Shown: positions 23,578 to 49,962, counted from the stretch's first letter. The stretch: 64,000 nucleotides of DNA from Chaenocephalus aceratus (GCA_023974075.1 CM043792.1:24408514-24472513), one strand, 5' to 3'. The notes: generated by a model from the letters alone, not told the origin. Numbers and translations are program-made.

Positions 23578-26500
23578 GGAACTTGCTGATACAAAAATAC
23601 CCTTTTTTGAGAAACACTGGCATAGAGCAAACAGTAGCTCCGTGTGAAACCAGACTCTATACGTCCTTCCCTTTTCGCCCTGTGTATTCAACCCTCAGTA
23701 TTGTATCAGTGCATAGCCCTCAATCCACACCCACTGACCCTCAGTGTTGTCTCAATTTGTGTAAATAGTCAATCCTGTAGGATGTCAGTAGTGTCTGTCT
23801 ACAAAGGGTAATCGCAATGTAATCTAATTTCCTCAAAAAACTATATATAAATACATACAATAATATGTTTAATCTGTATATTGACATTGCTTATATCCAT
23901 TCATAATTATTGACGGCCATCTCTCGTCTCCCTTCCACGCCCTGTTTCAGATGTTGAATGAAGCCACGGAGGACAATCTGATCGACCTGGGCCCGGGCTC
24001 CCCGGCTGTGGTCACACCCAGGATCATCAGCTCCAGCCCAACACCCCGCATCGCAGGGGCCACTGCCTCCCCCGCCCGTAACCCACCTACAGCCTCGCTA
24101 ACATCTGCAGTAGCGAGTATCGGTTAGTATCGGTGTTTGTTTTCCTGTGTGGAAAAAAAGAGAATGTGTTACAGCATAACATTTGCCACTGATGTTGAAA
24201 TTTGGAGGCATAAACATACACAACCACAATTACTTTTTCTGTCCAACTATCATACGCTTACACACTCTCTCACCACAGTTGTAACATCGCTCCTCCCCAC
24301 TCTCTGTAGACTTGGCATCGGAAAAGCAGCCGAGTGTAAAAAAGGCTAATAATCTGGCTGCTAATGGGAAATGAGCCCGGCGGCCACATAACACACGCTC
24401 TTCCCTAGAAAGTGTCTGCATGCTATAGTACTCTGGTTAAAGCTTGGATATATTGCTCCTGAATCTTATTTCAAAACCCTCTAACTCTGCGTTCTCCTTC
24501 TTCCCCCCATCTGCTCTCCTCTCTCACTGTCCCTCTCCAGATGTGTCTTCAGACAGCGGGAGCCGGCCCCCCTCTTCTCTACCGGGCCACAACAAGGATG
24601 ACTTCGACATGTTCGCCCAGACCAGGACCAGCTCTCTGGCTGATCAGCGCAAAAAGTAGGCCTCCATTTTATTTCGTTTCTGGGGCAGCTTAGATCCTCT
24701 CATGTTATTATTCAGGGATTTATTTATTTTCAATTAAAGGGATATTCATAACCACCTTTTAACATTTAAAACAAAATCCACCCATGGGTACTTTTTTGTT
24801 CTCTGATGTTCAATGTGCTGAAGTTTAAACATCTTATCTGCCCACTGTCTCTTAACCTGCTCCGACTACATTGACTCAAAAACCTCCAGGGTAGGGGTGT
24901 TTATCTCTATAAAAACGTGTTATTTCTTGCTTCAAATTGAACACACAGGTGGAGCAAATTGAAGTGCTAAATTAAGGGGCAAGAGAGACAAGTTTCCCAG
25001 TTGATAAGAATGCCGAAAAATGGGCTTGTCTCAACCATACTGCATTGGCTTATTGTCAATTTAGACTACTTTCTCTCCTCAAACTGGGTCGTTCTGCCCC
25101 TTTTCTCCAGTCCTGGATTTAGTTTGAGTTACTTAAGGTTGTTTTGGGGTTATTGGGGGCTAAGGTGTAATCCCTCTCCCCTCCGTCTTTCTGCACTGTA
25201 CGTCCTAATAAGGGCAATATGGCAACACATATTATAAGTATTTTCTTTTTTACTACCTACCTATCTTAACTATGTTTTTTATGTTTTGGCACACAGTGTA
25301 AAGTACGAGGACCCTCAGGCTCTGGGCGGCCTTGCCTCAGCTCTGGATGTGAGACAGCAGAATGCAGGGGGGGTGAGTACGCTGATGCATGTCGTTTATT
25401 ACAGCTTTCACCCATATTTGAAGTGTGGGTGTTGTTTACATGGCAGACGGTGAGCCTTTCCCGATCCACTCTGTCCTCGGCCCTCGGGCACTCCCTGCAT
25501 GTGATGGTCTGTGATACTGTGTGTTCTGCAGTGACATTCGTCCTGTGTGCAGTGATCCTATATGTAAATATAAGTGAGCGACTGAAAATATTATTTAAAT
25601 ATGACTTCCAGCGTTAATTACCTCGTGACTGAATACACCATACTTTTGATTTCTGTAGTCTTTCTTCCTGTCCGAGCACACACTGCAATATATTTCTATT
25701 GTTATCGCCATGCAAACAGACGGCTCTGAAATATGAACTGCAATACACTCACACAGACACAAACAAGCGCACACACACAGTGGGGATTGCGCATTCCTCT
25801 TTTAGTTACTTTACATTGAGCTTTTTCTTGAGGGAGTTCAAAGTCTCGTTTCCCCTTTTTTATTTTCCTCATTTTCATCTTTATGGAATGATCCTTTCCT
25901 CGTCTTTTTTTACGTTCTCCTCTCCTTCTCTGCCACTTTGAAATGAAAGCTGTCTCTTGCACATTTGACCTCTCCTCTGTCTCTCTCTGCACTGTGAGCT
26001 CCGCTGTGGTGGGGCTGGCTACCTTTCTTCTCTTGTGTAAGGTGTTGTTCTGTTGTTGATTCAGCTGAGGGTAGAAGGGGGTGATAACCCAGCAGATCAG
26101 GAGCTGCCCATAGACAGCTGGCTTATTACCCAAGGAATGGTGAGGACTCCATCCTCAGTGTGTCCTCCTTCCCCCCCCCCCCTCGTGTCATCCATCACCC
26201 CTGCTCCATAACCCGCATGAGCTGCTCTTATTTCTAGCCTCATCTCACTGCTCTGTCCTGGAATGCTCATACCAGCCATACCAGAAAGAAAATCCTCCTA
26301 AGAATCTCTATGACAAGTTCAGATGGTTACTGTAGTGTTTTTCTATGGTAGGGCAATATATGAAATCCTTTATTTGTCCCTCGACATTTACATGATTACA
26401 ACAACAGATACAGTGAGAAAAGAATTACACAATAAGTAAAAAATGAAAAACAATATGACGATTAATAATCACCACCTGTTTGGAGAAATAGACACCACTA

Positions 26501-28456
26501 CTGTGGCAGCAGAAAACATATTATGGCCACCTAAAAATAATCAATATCAGTTTACGTGTTCACTTTTAAGGATATTTGTTCAGCTTTACCGTGCCACGAG
26601 ACATCTATTTGTGACTAGGAACTAAAGCCATACTCAATGCTCTGTTCAAATCCACCAGACTCCTTTTAATAAAAACAACAATTTGACCTCGCGGGAAATA
26701 TTCAAAATGTAGCAGACACTTAACAGACCATACTCAAGTGGCTAAAGTGTGTTTTTCCTGCCGTCTCCCTATACAGAAGTACATTGCTTAACTTCCCTGT
26801 CTGATTCTCCAAACTGGACGCGTGACGATGACGTCTATACTGAATGTAAAACCCCATTTCAAACAATCTGAACTATCCCTTTAAGAGATTAACGATGTGT
26901 CCTTTAGTGCTGATTATGATTCACTGTTTGCATTAGGGAGCTACTTATTTCACATCTGTTTTATTAGTTGAATATGGCTATCGCAGGCAATCAACGATTT
27001 TGGACTCGATTGACATTAAACACTACACCCACAATTGATGCTTCCTACTTTTAATGCCGCCCCTCTATGGTTTGGTTAATGAGCCTGATGGGTCACCAGG
27101 AACTGCCCTCGCCTAGATTCATCCCTTCACACTCACGTACTAAAACAGCAGGGAAGTACAGATACTACCGCTACACAGCAAGTTGAATCATTACGATCCC
27201 AAACAAGTTAGCAAAGGGATGTGTCTTGCTGTGTTTTGAGGGTATTTGTCAGTTGTCTTCTAACTGTCTCTGGATTCTAGATAATACAATAGATCAGGGG
27301 TGTCAAACTCAAGGCCCGGGGGCCAAATCCGGCCTGCGACTTCATTTTATGTGGCCCCATAAGAGCTTGCAAAAAACACAATATGTTTATTATAGGGTTA
27401 CATTCTACTTTCTCAGAATTTGTCTTTTTTTCCAAAATATGCCTTTTTTCTTAGAATTTGACTTTTTCTCAGATTTAGATTTTTTTTCCTCAAAATATTA
27501 CTTTTTTTTGTTTCAGAATTTGGCTTTTCTTTTTAAATCATTTTGTGAAATTCTCACTGAAGAGACTTGCAATTATTTGCCCCAGACTTCTATTTTCAGA
27601 CGTAGTTAATTATGAAGTTATTACCCTATCCGATAATAATCCAATGCAGAGGCAATAATGTAATAATACATTATTTTATATATATTAAATATTTGTATGT
27701 ATTTTGATATAGGCTTTAAAGTTACAACTGGCCCTTTGAGTGCAGCCATAATGCGAATGTGGCCCGTGATGAAATTGAGTTTGACACCCCTGCACTAGAT
27801 ATAGCTAACAAGAACCTCACACGTCTCATCTTAACCATAAACACATGAAGTAGCTAACAAGTGAATCACTAGTTGTAACACTGTAACAATGGAGTAGCTG
27901 TTATGACTGTATATTTGCCTAAAAAAAGATGACACTTTGAACTTCTAGCAGTGTCGTTTTTGTGATTTCCACACACCTTTCTACAGCTTTTAATCCCCCT
28001 GCATGTATTTTTATTTATTATTTCTCATGGATGACTTTCACTGCCCCACTGCCTTGGCTTTTTATTCTGAAACGCTCCTTCATTGCGTAAACTCTGTCTC
28101 AAGAGGAAACGCCACCTGTGTTTTTGTAGTCTTTCACCGGGTCAAAGGAAAGCGGTTTTTTCTTTTATTCAACTTTGATATCAGGTCGATGTCACGTGTG
28201 GACTTTGACTTCAACGCATAGGCAGTGAAAGGATGTGGAAGACTTTTGAGTATTGTGTGAACAAAAAGCATACAAGTAGCTTTCCCACATGTATGGACTT
28301 TTGCTTAAGCCACTTTTAAAATGTCCTATTTTTTCAAGAACACAATGCATCACACTTTTCCAGCAGTCTTTATTCACTGTCTGATCATTTGGTGCACACC
28401 CACACCGTACACCCTGACATGGCTTCATCACATCATCACAGTTACTTCATGCAATG

Positions 28457-28487
<31 letters not shown>

Positions 28488-29779
28488 CCGTGGGATTACC
28501 CTGCCTCTCGACAGTCCCTGTGCTTTAAGCTTTCCCCATCCAATCAATCTCCTAATCACGTTCAAGTGATTCGCTGATTAACTAATGATGTGGAAAAATT
28601 AACACTGCTGTGTGACATCAGTCGGCAGCTGTTAAGCCATGTCAGCATCATCAAACTAATGAGAGCAAAACACAACCTGGAAACTCCTGTTCTCAGTGAA
28701 GACAGCTGAGTGGCAGGTTGTTGCTCATGGTAAAGCAATGCGAGCACAGACTTGAGAGGGGCTGAGTGTCTTTTCAGCTATTTCTTTTTATCTCATTTTG
28801 AGTTTGATCATCTTCTTCCTTTGGTGATTCCAATTCTTGTTATTTTTTTGTGTTCCAATTGTCTTTTTGGGTGTCTTTCTGTTGTGTGGCTTTGGTGCTG
28901 CCCGTTGGTTTGTCCATGGCTTTGCTCCATAGATCCCAGTACCGCAGTCCTCTGTCATGGATGACATAGAGGAGTGGCTCTGTGCTGACGTGGTGAGATT
29001 TCTTTAAGTTGATTTATACGTTGCCCCTTCTTTTTCTCTCTCTTCTGTTCTCGGTTTTGTTTTTCTTGGAGAGCACATTTCATCTCACATCACTGTCTAC
29101 ATTTGACTTTAGTTTCCTTTCACCTTTCATTCACTGTAATCTAATGTACTTTAACCAATGCTGAATAACAGTTTATCGTGAGGTTGACTGCTAACATAGT
29201 GCTAACAATAGGCAAGTGATAAAGGCTGCTATGAGCTTTGTAAACGTGCACGTGGAGGTTTTGGAGTTGGGTGTAAGGAGGCTACTGGTTGTCGTTGTGT
29301 GGAAGAATGCATGATTGACGGACCCTTCATAAGCGACTTTGTATGGATTTGTGTGAACTTGCATCTGACTTGTATGTTACTTCTTGTGTACCAGAGAGCC
29401 TGCTGTGTTGCTGACTGAACACAAAGGTTTATCACTGTCTCCTAAAACAAAGAAAACTCCATTCATAAAACCAAAATGTGCACATTATCTAACGGTGTTT
29501 TTCTCTTCTCACTAGAAAGGGGATGCTGCTGAGGAAGGGGTGACCAGTGAAGGTATAGAATCACGATTGCGTATATTCAATGAACTCCTACATGTGTGAA
29601 ATTGTGTTAATTCCCCCTTTTTTATGAATGTGTTTCTTTCAGAATTCGACAAGTTCCTGGAGGAGCGAGCAATAGCTTCGGACTCCCTGCCGTCTCCCCC
29701 GGGAGCTCACCCTGCTCGTGCCGCTGATGGCTCCCACAAGAAGGCCGAGCGGACGGAGGACGCCCTCTTTGCCTTGTAG
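11159..29779 (+). CDS. tom1l2: TOM1L2, VHS-GAT endosomal sorting adaptor
   Basis: Fifteen coding exons: 11159-11210, 15989-16073, 17394-17472, 17925-18074, 18800-18934, 19016-19159, 20310-20426, 22075-22208, 22635-22677, 23951-24122, 24541-24655, 25297-25372, 28933-28992, 29516-29552, 29643-29779; product 511 aa. An N-terminal VHS domain ([16 protein letters not shown]..., to about residue 155) and a GAT helical bundle ([20 protein letters not shown] to [13 protein letters not shown]) are near identical to human TOM1L2. A clathrin-box-like [10 protein letters not shown] follows. The C-terminus has the myosin VI-binding type segment [10 protein letters not shown] and [11 protein letters not shown], and ends EDALFAL. 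The family binds ubiquitinated cargo, clathrin, Tollip/endofin and myosin VI on early endosomes. The linker in the 23951 exon is rich in Ser/Pro/Thr/Ala and less conserved. An extra in-frame exon may lie at 26065-26139. Confidence 0.96.
13773..14045. mobile_element. Non-autonomous hAT element, copy A (273 bp)
   Basis: Terminal inverted repeats begin TAGGGCTGCTC and end GAGCAGCCCTA. The element is flanked by a perfect 8-bp target duplication GTTTGAGG (13765-13772 and 14046-14053), the hAT signature. The interior is AT-rich with many ATAATCG-like words and a poly-A run at about 13936-13959. No coding capacity. The same family occurs at 41815-42114 in the opposite orientation. Confidence 0.92.
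14462..15436. mobile_element. 975-bp DNA transposon with 28-bp perfect inverted repeats
   Basis: Both ends read GGCTGCGGCCACACGAGGAC from outside inwards, and the identity extends over 28 bp. The flanks share CAA (14459-14461 and 15437-15439), which suggests a 3-bp target duplication. A second partial copy of the terminal motif (GGCCACACGAGGACGA) lies just inside the left end near 14526. I find no transposase-like frame. The superfamily is undecided; a 3-bp duplication would suit a PIF/Harbinger-like or CMC-like element. Confidence 0.8.
19200..20140. repeat. Probable repeat patchwork in tom1l2 intron 6
   Basis: The stretch 19665-19825 (CTTGGGCAAGACACTTCACC, then two AAAGCGCT words separated by about 20 bp) matches a tail I recognise from many fish SINE/MITE repeats. 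The stretch around 19850-19990 (GACGCGTCCTAAAACCCGG) also looks like fish interspersed sequence. Boundaries and families cannot be fixed by eye. Confidence 0.45.
21016..21406. mobile_element. 391-bp MITE bounded by TTAA (piggyBac-like)
   Basis: The left end is TTAAAGGTGGGGTAGGTAA and the reverse complement of the right end is TTAAAGGTATGGTTGGTAA, about 16 of 20 matching. The outermost four bases on both sides are TTAA, the target site of piggyBac elements. There is no coding capacity. The superfamily is inferred from TTAA alone. Confidence 0.65.
21540..22015 (-). mobile_element. 5'-truncated non-LTR retrotransposon (LINE) fragment
   Basis: Read on the minus strand, the left part of the element codes for a degraded reverse-transcriptase ORF end, with [16 protein letters not shown] recalling the C-terminal CSKVIG region of fish L2/Rex-type ORF2. 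It is followed by a 3' untranslated tail ending in CGGGATTAATAAAC and a (TGAT)n tail at about 21557-21612. This simple-repeat tail is typical of such LINEs. The insertion is in tom1l2 intron 7, antisense to the gene. Confidence 0.65.
23524..23577. repeat. (TTTA)n microsatellite
   Basis: About 13 TTTA units inside tom1l2 intron 9. Confidence 0.95.
26065..26139 (+). other. tom1l2: Candidate in-frame cassette exon of tom1l2
   Basis: This 75-nt segment is preceded by a TTGATTCAG acceptor and followed by a GTGAGG donor. It is open in phase 0 on both sides, exactly matching the phase-0 end of the 25372 exon and the phase-0 start at 28933. It would insert 25 residues including the acidic/hydrophobic stretch [15 protein letters not shown] just before [16 protein letters not shown]. 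It is not in the human TOM1L2 isoform I recall. Splice use is inferred. Confidence 0.6.
27295..27792. mobile_element. 498-bp hAT (Charlie-like) non-autonomous element
   Basis: The ends CAGGGGTGTCAAACTC and GAGTTTGACACCCCTG are perfect inverted repeats. The flanks CAATAGAT (27287-27294) and CACTAGAT (27793-27800) are an 8-bp target duplication with one change. Inner words such as GGCCCGGGGGCCAAATCCGGCC are typical of the widespread vertebrate hAT family with these termini. No transposase remains. It lies in the tom1l2 intron after the candidate cassette exon. Confidence 0.92.
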
Positions 29780-32276
29780 ACTGTAGACCCTGGATCTCTC
29801 TCCGGTGGCATCTAAAGGTCTTCGTCCTAAATGATCCCTCCGAAACAGTCCCTCCTGTCCCATTTCATCGCTAACTGGCAGTGGGGTAGCAAGCTATCTC
29901 CAGCTCCTTGTCATTCTCTTGCCACGGTGTTGCTCTAACATGCAGAGATGTTTACTGTGCACAACTGTTTTGCGCTTTACTATATATGGATGTATTAATC
30001 TGTTACTGTGGGATGTATTACTCGCGGCCCTGCATCTCATTTGTAACACTCCACCAAAGGAAGACAACCTAACTGGTCAGATGTGGTTTTTAAATGTGGT
30101 ATATTACTGCGAAATGAATGGGAAGGTTCACAGTAGGTCCATGAATTGAGTCGGTATGGAAGCATACAATTGGGATTATATTATGTTGCTTCACTACATT
30201 CAGCTAATTGCTAATGTATGCATTTATTGTTTTAAAGATGTGTTCTATGACGTACTACTAGCGCTGTGGTTATGGTTGATCCAGGCATTTTCTTTTCTCT
30301 GCAAATACTCCAGTTAGAGCTTTAGTAACGCTTTTAACACTGGATGTGTGGACGGCAACATGTGGTAATATTAACTGAAGCAGTATGGACAAAAAATGTA
30401 TGTAAGCAGGCTGAATTTAACAAGGGATATAATAGCTAAACTATATATATATATATATAGCTACTCTTGATGAGTGTATGCCAGCATTCCTCTAACCAAA
30501 GGGAATACAAAACTAAAAATCTAAAAAGCACCAGTTAGGATTCTCTGTTATGTAATTTAAATGGCTATCGGGATGGTCGTGCCCCATTAAGTATTTAAGC
30601 TACGATAAATTAGTTGGCTGCTTTTGAACGATTACAACATTTTTTTTTTAGCCATTCCAAAGAATAGTAAGGCTTTAATGAACAACTAGCTCTGAAATGA
30701 ACCTGGAGAACAGTAATCATGTTCATGTGTTATAGAGGTTAAGGGATCACGAACAGTTATTTCCCCTACTATATTAATGTCTGCACTTTGAAGCAAAAAC
30801 TGTATTTTGTCCTTTTGTGTTTACGAGATGGTTACTATTTTTCAATGCGATGGTAAAAGGTCTTAAGATTGACTTCGTCTTGCACATAACTTTTGTATCT
30901 GTAATCGTAGCGCTGTTCACACAGAAGTGGATTGATAGAGGGTTCAATTAATGATTACAAAAACGTATAAGAATAGTAATAATGAGCAATGATGGACGGA
31001 ATATGGCATCTAAATTAGCAGCATAGCTTTGTGGTGGCGCCATAATCAACTCGCATACAAAATGTATAGCTTACAATATTGCACTACTGTAAAGTGTGTA
31101 TCCGTATAGAAAGAGCTTAATTTACCCTAAACTATGTAATCTATATACCTCATAATATAGCAATTTTAGTTATAACACATGTATTGGCTTATGGATCGTA
31201 TCGAGAGAGGTTTATGTGTCATTTCATCCCCTGATTGTATTTTTTGTAGTTCATGTAAAACATGTTTAGGTCGTTTATCATGTATTTATTTGTGGTTGAG
31301 GCTGAAGAGGGCAGCAAACAAACACAATACTTTCTTTGATTTGTGCAGGCAAAGGCAAACTTATTCTTGGTTTCTTTTCATTCAGCATTATTCATCGGCT
31401 CCTGTTGTAGCTGCTGCCAAGCATGCCTGATTTCAGCAAAGTATCTCTGACAGGAGTTTGTCTGTGTTGAACTTAAGACACACTTTGATGCAAAAAGCGA
31501 TCCTGTTGTCATTCCGATGTTTGCTGAGGCTCTGGTTTGTTTTACTGATGCACTGCACTTGAAAACTTGAACGATTTTATTCCTTTGATCATTAAAGACC
31601 AAAAGCTTTCTTAAAAAGGGCATCCCGCATTTTTAGAAGCTTAATTCATACATTACTTGTCAGTATAGAGGGAAACATTCCTGATTTCTTATACGTTGTT
31701 AACATAATTGCAATGGTGACATTGTACAATTCTGTGTCTGCATAATCGTTATGTTAAATATTGACATGTATTTTAGTTGAGTAAGATTAATGATTTATGA
31801 GCTTTAACTTTTTGTTTAATGCATGTGGTTATACAGGTTTAATATGGTTGCCAGGTAACTGAGATAATAGCGTTACATTTACAATCAACCATTGTGTTCA
31901 CTTTAAAACAACCTTCTACAATTGCAGACTGAACAAAGTAATATTAAAAATGTAACATGAGATCCTTTAAAAGGGAACTTGAGTATTTTTCAGTTTGTGT
32001 GTTTAGTATCTCTTGATCTGTAACGGATTGTTTTGTGTAACTTGCTTTTATGAAGCTTGAGTCCTGACTGCAACATGTATTCCTCTGATTTTTGGCTATC
32101 TCAAAATGGTTACTGAATGTCTTTTAATACCGATGAAGCCGATCAATCAGCTGATGTTTGTGGACTTGGAAGAGAGGCTAGTTTTGTTTCCATGCCAGTG
32201 TGGCTGTGCTGTCTGCTGCCATTACTAACGGTCAGATTTTGTTTGACCTAATGCACGTATGTAACTGCCCAATAAA
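29780..32276 (+). other. tom1l2: tom1l2 3' untranslated region
   Basis: About 2.5 kb after the stop, AT-rich, without introns that I can support. It ends at the AATAAA at 32271-32276. Short open frames within it have no domain. Confidence 0.7.
32271..32276 (+). terminator. tom1l2 polyadenylation signal (AATAAA)
   Basis: Canonical AATAAA about 2.5 kb after the stop, followed within 40 bp by a TGTTTGTGG GU-rich stretch. Confidence 0.6.
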
Positions 32277-33480
32277 ACACTAGCACTGTGTGACCGCTAC
32301 CTCACAACTGTTTGTGGTTATTTTACAGTAAAAGGTTGCATTTCAAACATTTTCTCCTTTTCCTACTTCCTCACACACATGATGATGCAACCCAACCGTA
32401 ATCTTGCACTGTACTGACCATTCATTGTCACATGAGCCTCCCCCCCCCCCCACATGTTGGTTCATGTACATAAGATCCACTCTGTTCAAATAGAATAGCA
32501 ATAACTTACTTTTGCCTACCCTGTTTACATTAATGGTTTGTTACAATTCTCATTAGATTTACTGAAAATGACAAAGACAAAACTAAAAATGAATTGTAAT
32601 TTTACACAAAAGTCCCCCTATATCATATTTTCTAGTGTTTTGCCTTCATTTTTATATTTGTTAATCACCTACCTTTCTAATTTACAAAAAATATATTCAG
32701 TGTATTACACATTAATTTACCTTTCAAAACAATCTCACAAATTAACTCCTACTGTTATTACGTCTCGTTTCTCATTTGTTCAAATGTTTGTTTTGGTCAA
32801 TTCCTTTCATTTCGCATTGACTGAAGTTTCTCGATCCAGTCTGGAAGCAACTTCATATTGAATTTTTACGTTCATTTGCAAGAACACAACATCTCTAAAT
32901 GTGGTAGCATGTGAGTTATTTAATAATATGTTGGTGGTTGATATTAATCATCTGTTTAAAACTCTTAAATCTCTACTATAGCAAAACAATTGAATTAGTA
33001 ATTGCTTTGTATATATTTCACCAAACACATACACTATGAATGGACTTCTAGCAAAGTGGCAGATTTCCCAAATCAAGTGAATAAGACATGCGCCTTTACA
33101 CAAACACACCCATCAACAACAATACCAGGCTGACAGGCTTTTAACATCCCGTCACTGACAACAACTTTGCAGTGCTACTCTAGGTCACTGACCTATTTCC
33201 CCACTATGCTTTTGTGGTGTCCCCCTTTTGTTTTCAGTGTTTTCACATCATAGCTTTAATTTAGCTGATGGTGATCTATAAATGAAGTGTGCCTTGCCAT
33301 TTATTTACATTTTTAATAATATGTGCTTGTTGTTTACTTGAAGTGTTCATTTGCAAAGACAAATTTGAAGTTTATCTGTACACTGAATTATTGGATTTGG
33401 TATTTCATATATATTTCTTCAGGTTATTTCCCCTGCTGCTAAAATAGAAACACATGATGTAATCACTTACCCAGATATGT
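32277..33480. other. tom1l2-srebf1 intergenic spacer
   Basis: AT-rich sequence with a poly-C run at about 32441-32451. I see no exon, RNA gene or complete mobile element. Confidence 0.6.
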
Positions 33481-34437
33481 GATGTCAGATCACCCCACTC
33501 GGCTCCTGAGCTTCTCATTGGTCGGTTTCACTGGCTCCACAGGAAGAGCCGCTGGTGTGAGTCAAACAAACTTGCTTTCAGTAGCTCACGCCTGCTTGGC
33601 TCTCATTGGCTGTTAGGGTCAAGCCCACCTAAAACCAAACAAATCCATGCTGTTTCCCTGAAAATACACAGGGTGCTTGATTTTATATAAAACACATGAA
33701 ATGTAAACAGAGTAGATAACAATGTTATAATACTTTTACAATAGATATATTTAGGTATTCTGGAGCCAGTATACCAGTGTGTTGTACTATAACATGCTTA
33801 TTGATAGGTTAATTTACCCACGCAAGTACTGTTTACACTTTGGACAAAATTGTCCTTTACAATAGTCTCTCCATTATCCAATACGTTATACTTCTATTCC
33901 ATTGCATCTCAGAGGGAAACAGTGTTAGTTTTACTTCAGTAACATTTTGAATCTTGACTTTGACTTGTATATCATTTTTTTTGGATTGTGGCATTTCTAT
34001 TTTACTAGAGTAATATGTCTTGAATCAATAGTATTTCTTCCCTCGCTGCATGAGCTCCACATGCTGCTGTCACCTTCAGTCAAATAATCAAAACAACCCT
34101 GAGAAACAGGAGACGTGGGAATCTGGTACTCGGGCAGTGATTGGCTGTCGCGCCTGTCAATCACGATCGGGGTGGGTTCTCCAGGCTGCCTCTGTAAGCA
34201 TGTTAGTACTGAATGAGCTCCAGTGTTTGGCTTTGGTTTGACAAGTTTCCCTGCATGATCATGGGGGTAGGAGTGAGCAGTTAGTTGACACACAATAAAA
34301 AAAGTTGCAGCTCACGTTGTTTCAGGTAGACTCTGGATCAGACGTTTTGGCAAATGTAGGGACGTGACAAGTGTTTCTCCTCTGAGCGATTCTACAGCCA
34401 AGTCAAGTCTACATTGGAGCCACACACTAGAGTAAAG
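33481..34437 (+). promoter_or_regulatory. srebf1: Probable srebf1 promoter and 5' region with SRE and NF-Y sites
   Basis: ATCACCCCAC at 33489-33498 is the exact LDLR-type sterol regulatory element bound by SREBPs. An inverted CCAAT box (ATTGG) lies at 33517-33521, 18 bp away, a usual SREBP/NF-Y spacing. More ATTGG boxes are at 33605-33609 and 34140-34144. A TATA-like TTTATATAAAA lies near 33682-33692, and a GC-rich GGGGTGGG near 34168. The start codon at 34438 opens an exon of the SREBP-1a type. Autoregulation by SREBP is inferred; the transcription start is not known. Confidence 0.6.
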
Positions 34438-48431
<13,994 letters not shown>

Positions 48432-48807
48432 AGAGCAGGAAGGTTGGGGAGGGGCTGAGAGACATGTATGGACACTGTATATAGAAACATCTCTGAGATA
48501 CAAAAACACACAGACAAAAAAGAAAATATCAGCAGAGACACAGCCACACATTCTCTGGCATTTCTGGCATGCAGCTATTGAACAGATTGACTTAACTATC
48601 CAGATTCATATCAAACTGACAGATTTCTTTCATGGACTGTCCCTGCCAACACCTAATCCCCACATCAGGACGCACTGTGTGTGTAGAGGTAACACTCTTG
48701 TTGCTATGGATTACCAGAATAAGAACATTTTCGGTTGCAGTGCCACAGTTTGACCACAATGAGGAGCCGTCACGTCCTCTAAGTAGACTGTTCAGTGTGA
48801 ATGATTG

Positions 48808-48847
<40 letters not shown>

Positions 48848-49962
48848 TGTGTGTGTGTATGTGTGTGTGAGAGTGAAGCATGAAAGAGATATTTGCCCTG
48901 CACTTATTCAGTCCTACCCCGATCTTTTCGACATAAATGCACCTTAAGCAGGACTGCTCAGTGGGTTGGAGTGGCGGGCTGCTCTGATTGGCCGCAGAGT
49001 GAGGCGTCACTTGTTCGTTGAGGAAAAGGACTTGATTGGTCCGCCCATGGGCTCGTTCAGTGGGAAGCCACTCCGCCGGTTCACAAAGTGTTAAAGTTTA
49101 TTTGAATCAAGTTTGACTTGAAGCCAGGGCGAGGTGACCCACTGGACGCTCCATGTGTCAATCTGCACTAGCCCTGCAAGGCTGATTTCAATGAGGTAAA
49201 TAGAAATGTGGCTTTATGGAGTTATTTTCATAGAGATCATTATTTGTTTTGCCGTGTACATATTTCAAAATGTATTTATAATCTGTAAGAAGTATTTTGC
49301 AAAGCAGATTGATAATGCTTATTTTCTTGCCCTAAACTGAGTTTATTTGGTAGCTTTTCTCCAGGCCCATATAATGGAGTTACTGTAATGTGTTGCCATG
49401 GCAATGGGTGTCAAAATCAAGTGCAAGTTATTTGCGTCACATCGTCTGACTCAATTGACCTTTTGCACTGTTGCACACGTATGCAGCTACGATTTTTTTT
49501 TTTTCATATTGGCAGCGTCCAATTCTGGTATCACAAAGATTAAACACTATAAAGTTGCAGAGGAACACTTTTGCAACAAGTTACGCAATGAAGAACATTT
49601 CAAATGATTCGTTTTTTATCCAAAGAGGGCCTGTAGTGAAACTGGTTTTCCTTTTTAGCTCCAACACGAAGAGCCACACTTGCTCTTTCAGTCATTATAG
49701 TTAAATGTTCCTAGAGAACCACACATTGTTGTTGATTTTTAAAGGACTGTAAGAAAAAGAAAAAAATCGTTGGCATGTGTTTTTGTTTCAGAACGAGTAT
49801 GTTTTTTAAAGTGTCACTAATGTGAAAGACTGAAAGATGATGGATTGAGATGAATGAGTCATAGCAATGTCTAAAGGTGTTATTCATGTGTTCTTTAACT
49901 TTGATATATTTTCATCTCTTCCATGTTCTTCGGTTTCATCTCTTTATGATGTAAATATTAAA
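48432..49962 (+). other. srebf1: srebf1 3' untranslated region
   Basis: It runs from the stop to an ATTAAA polyadenylation signal at 49957-49962. It includes a (GT)n tract at about 48810-48870 and two inverted CCAAT boxes (GATTGGCCGC near 48984, GATTGGTCCGCC near 49032), an odd promoter-like patch within a 3'UTR. No exon is seen. Confidence 0.65.
49957..49962 (+). terminator. srebf1 polyadenylation signal (ATTAAA)
   Basis: ATTAAA, the common variant signal, about 1.5 kb after the stop and followed by a GT-containing stretch. An AATAAA at 50532 is an alternative further away. Confidence 0.45.
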
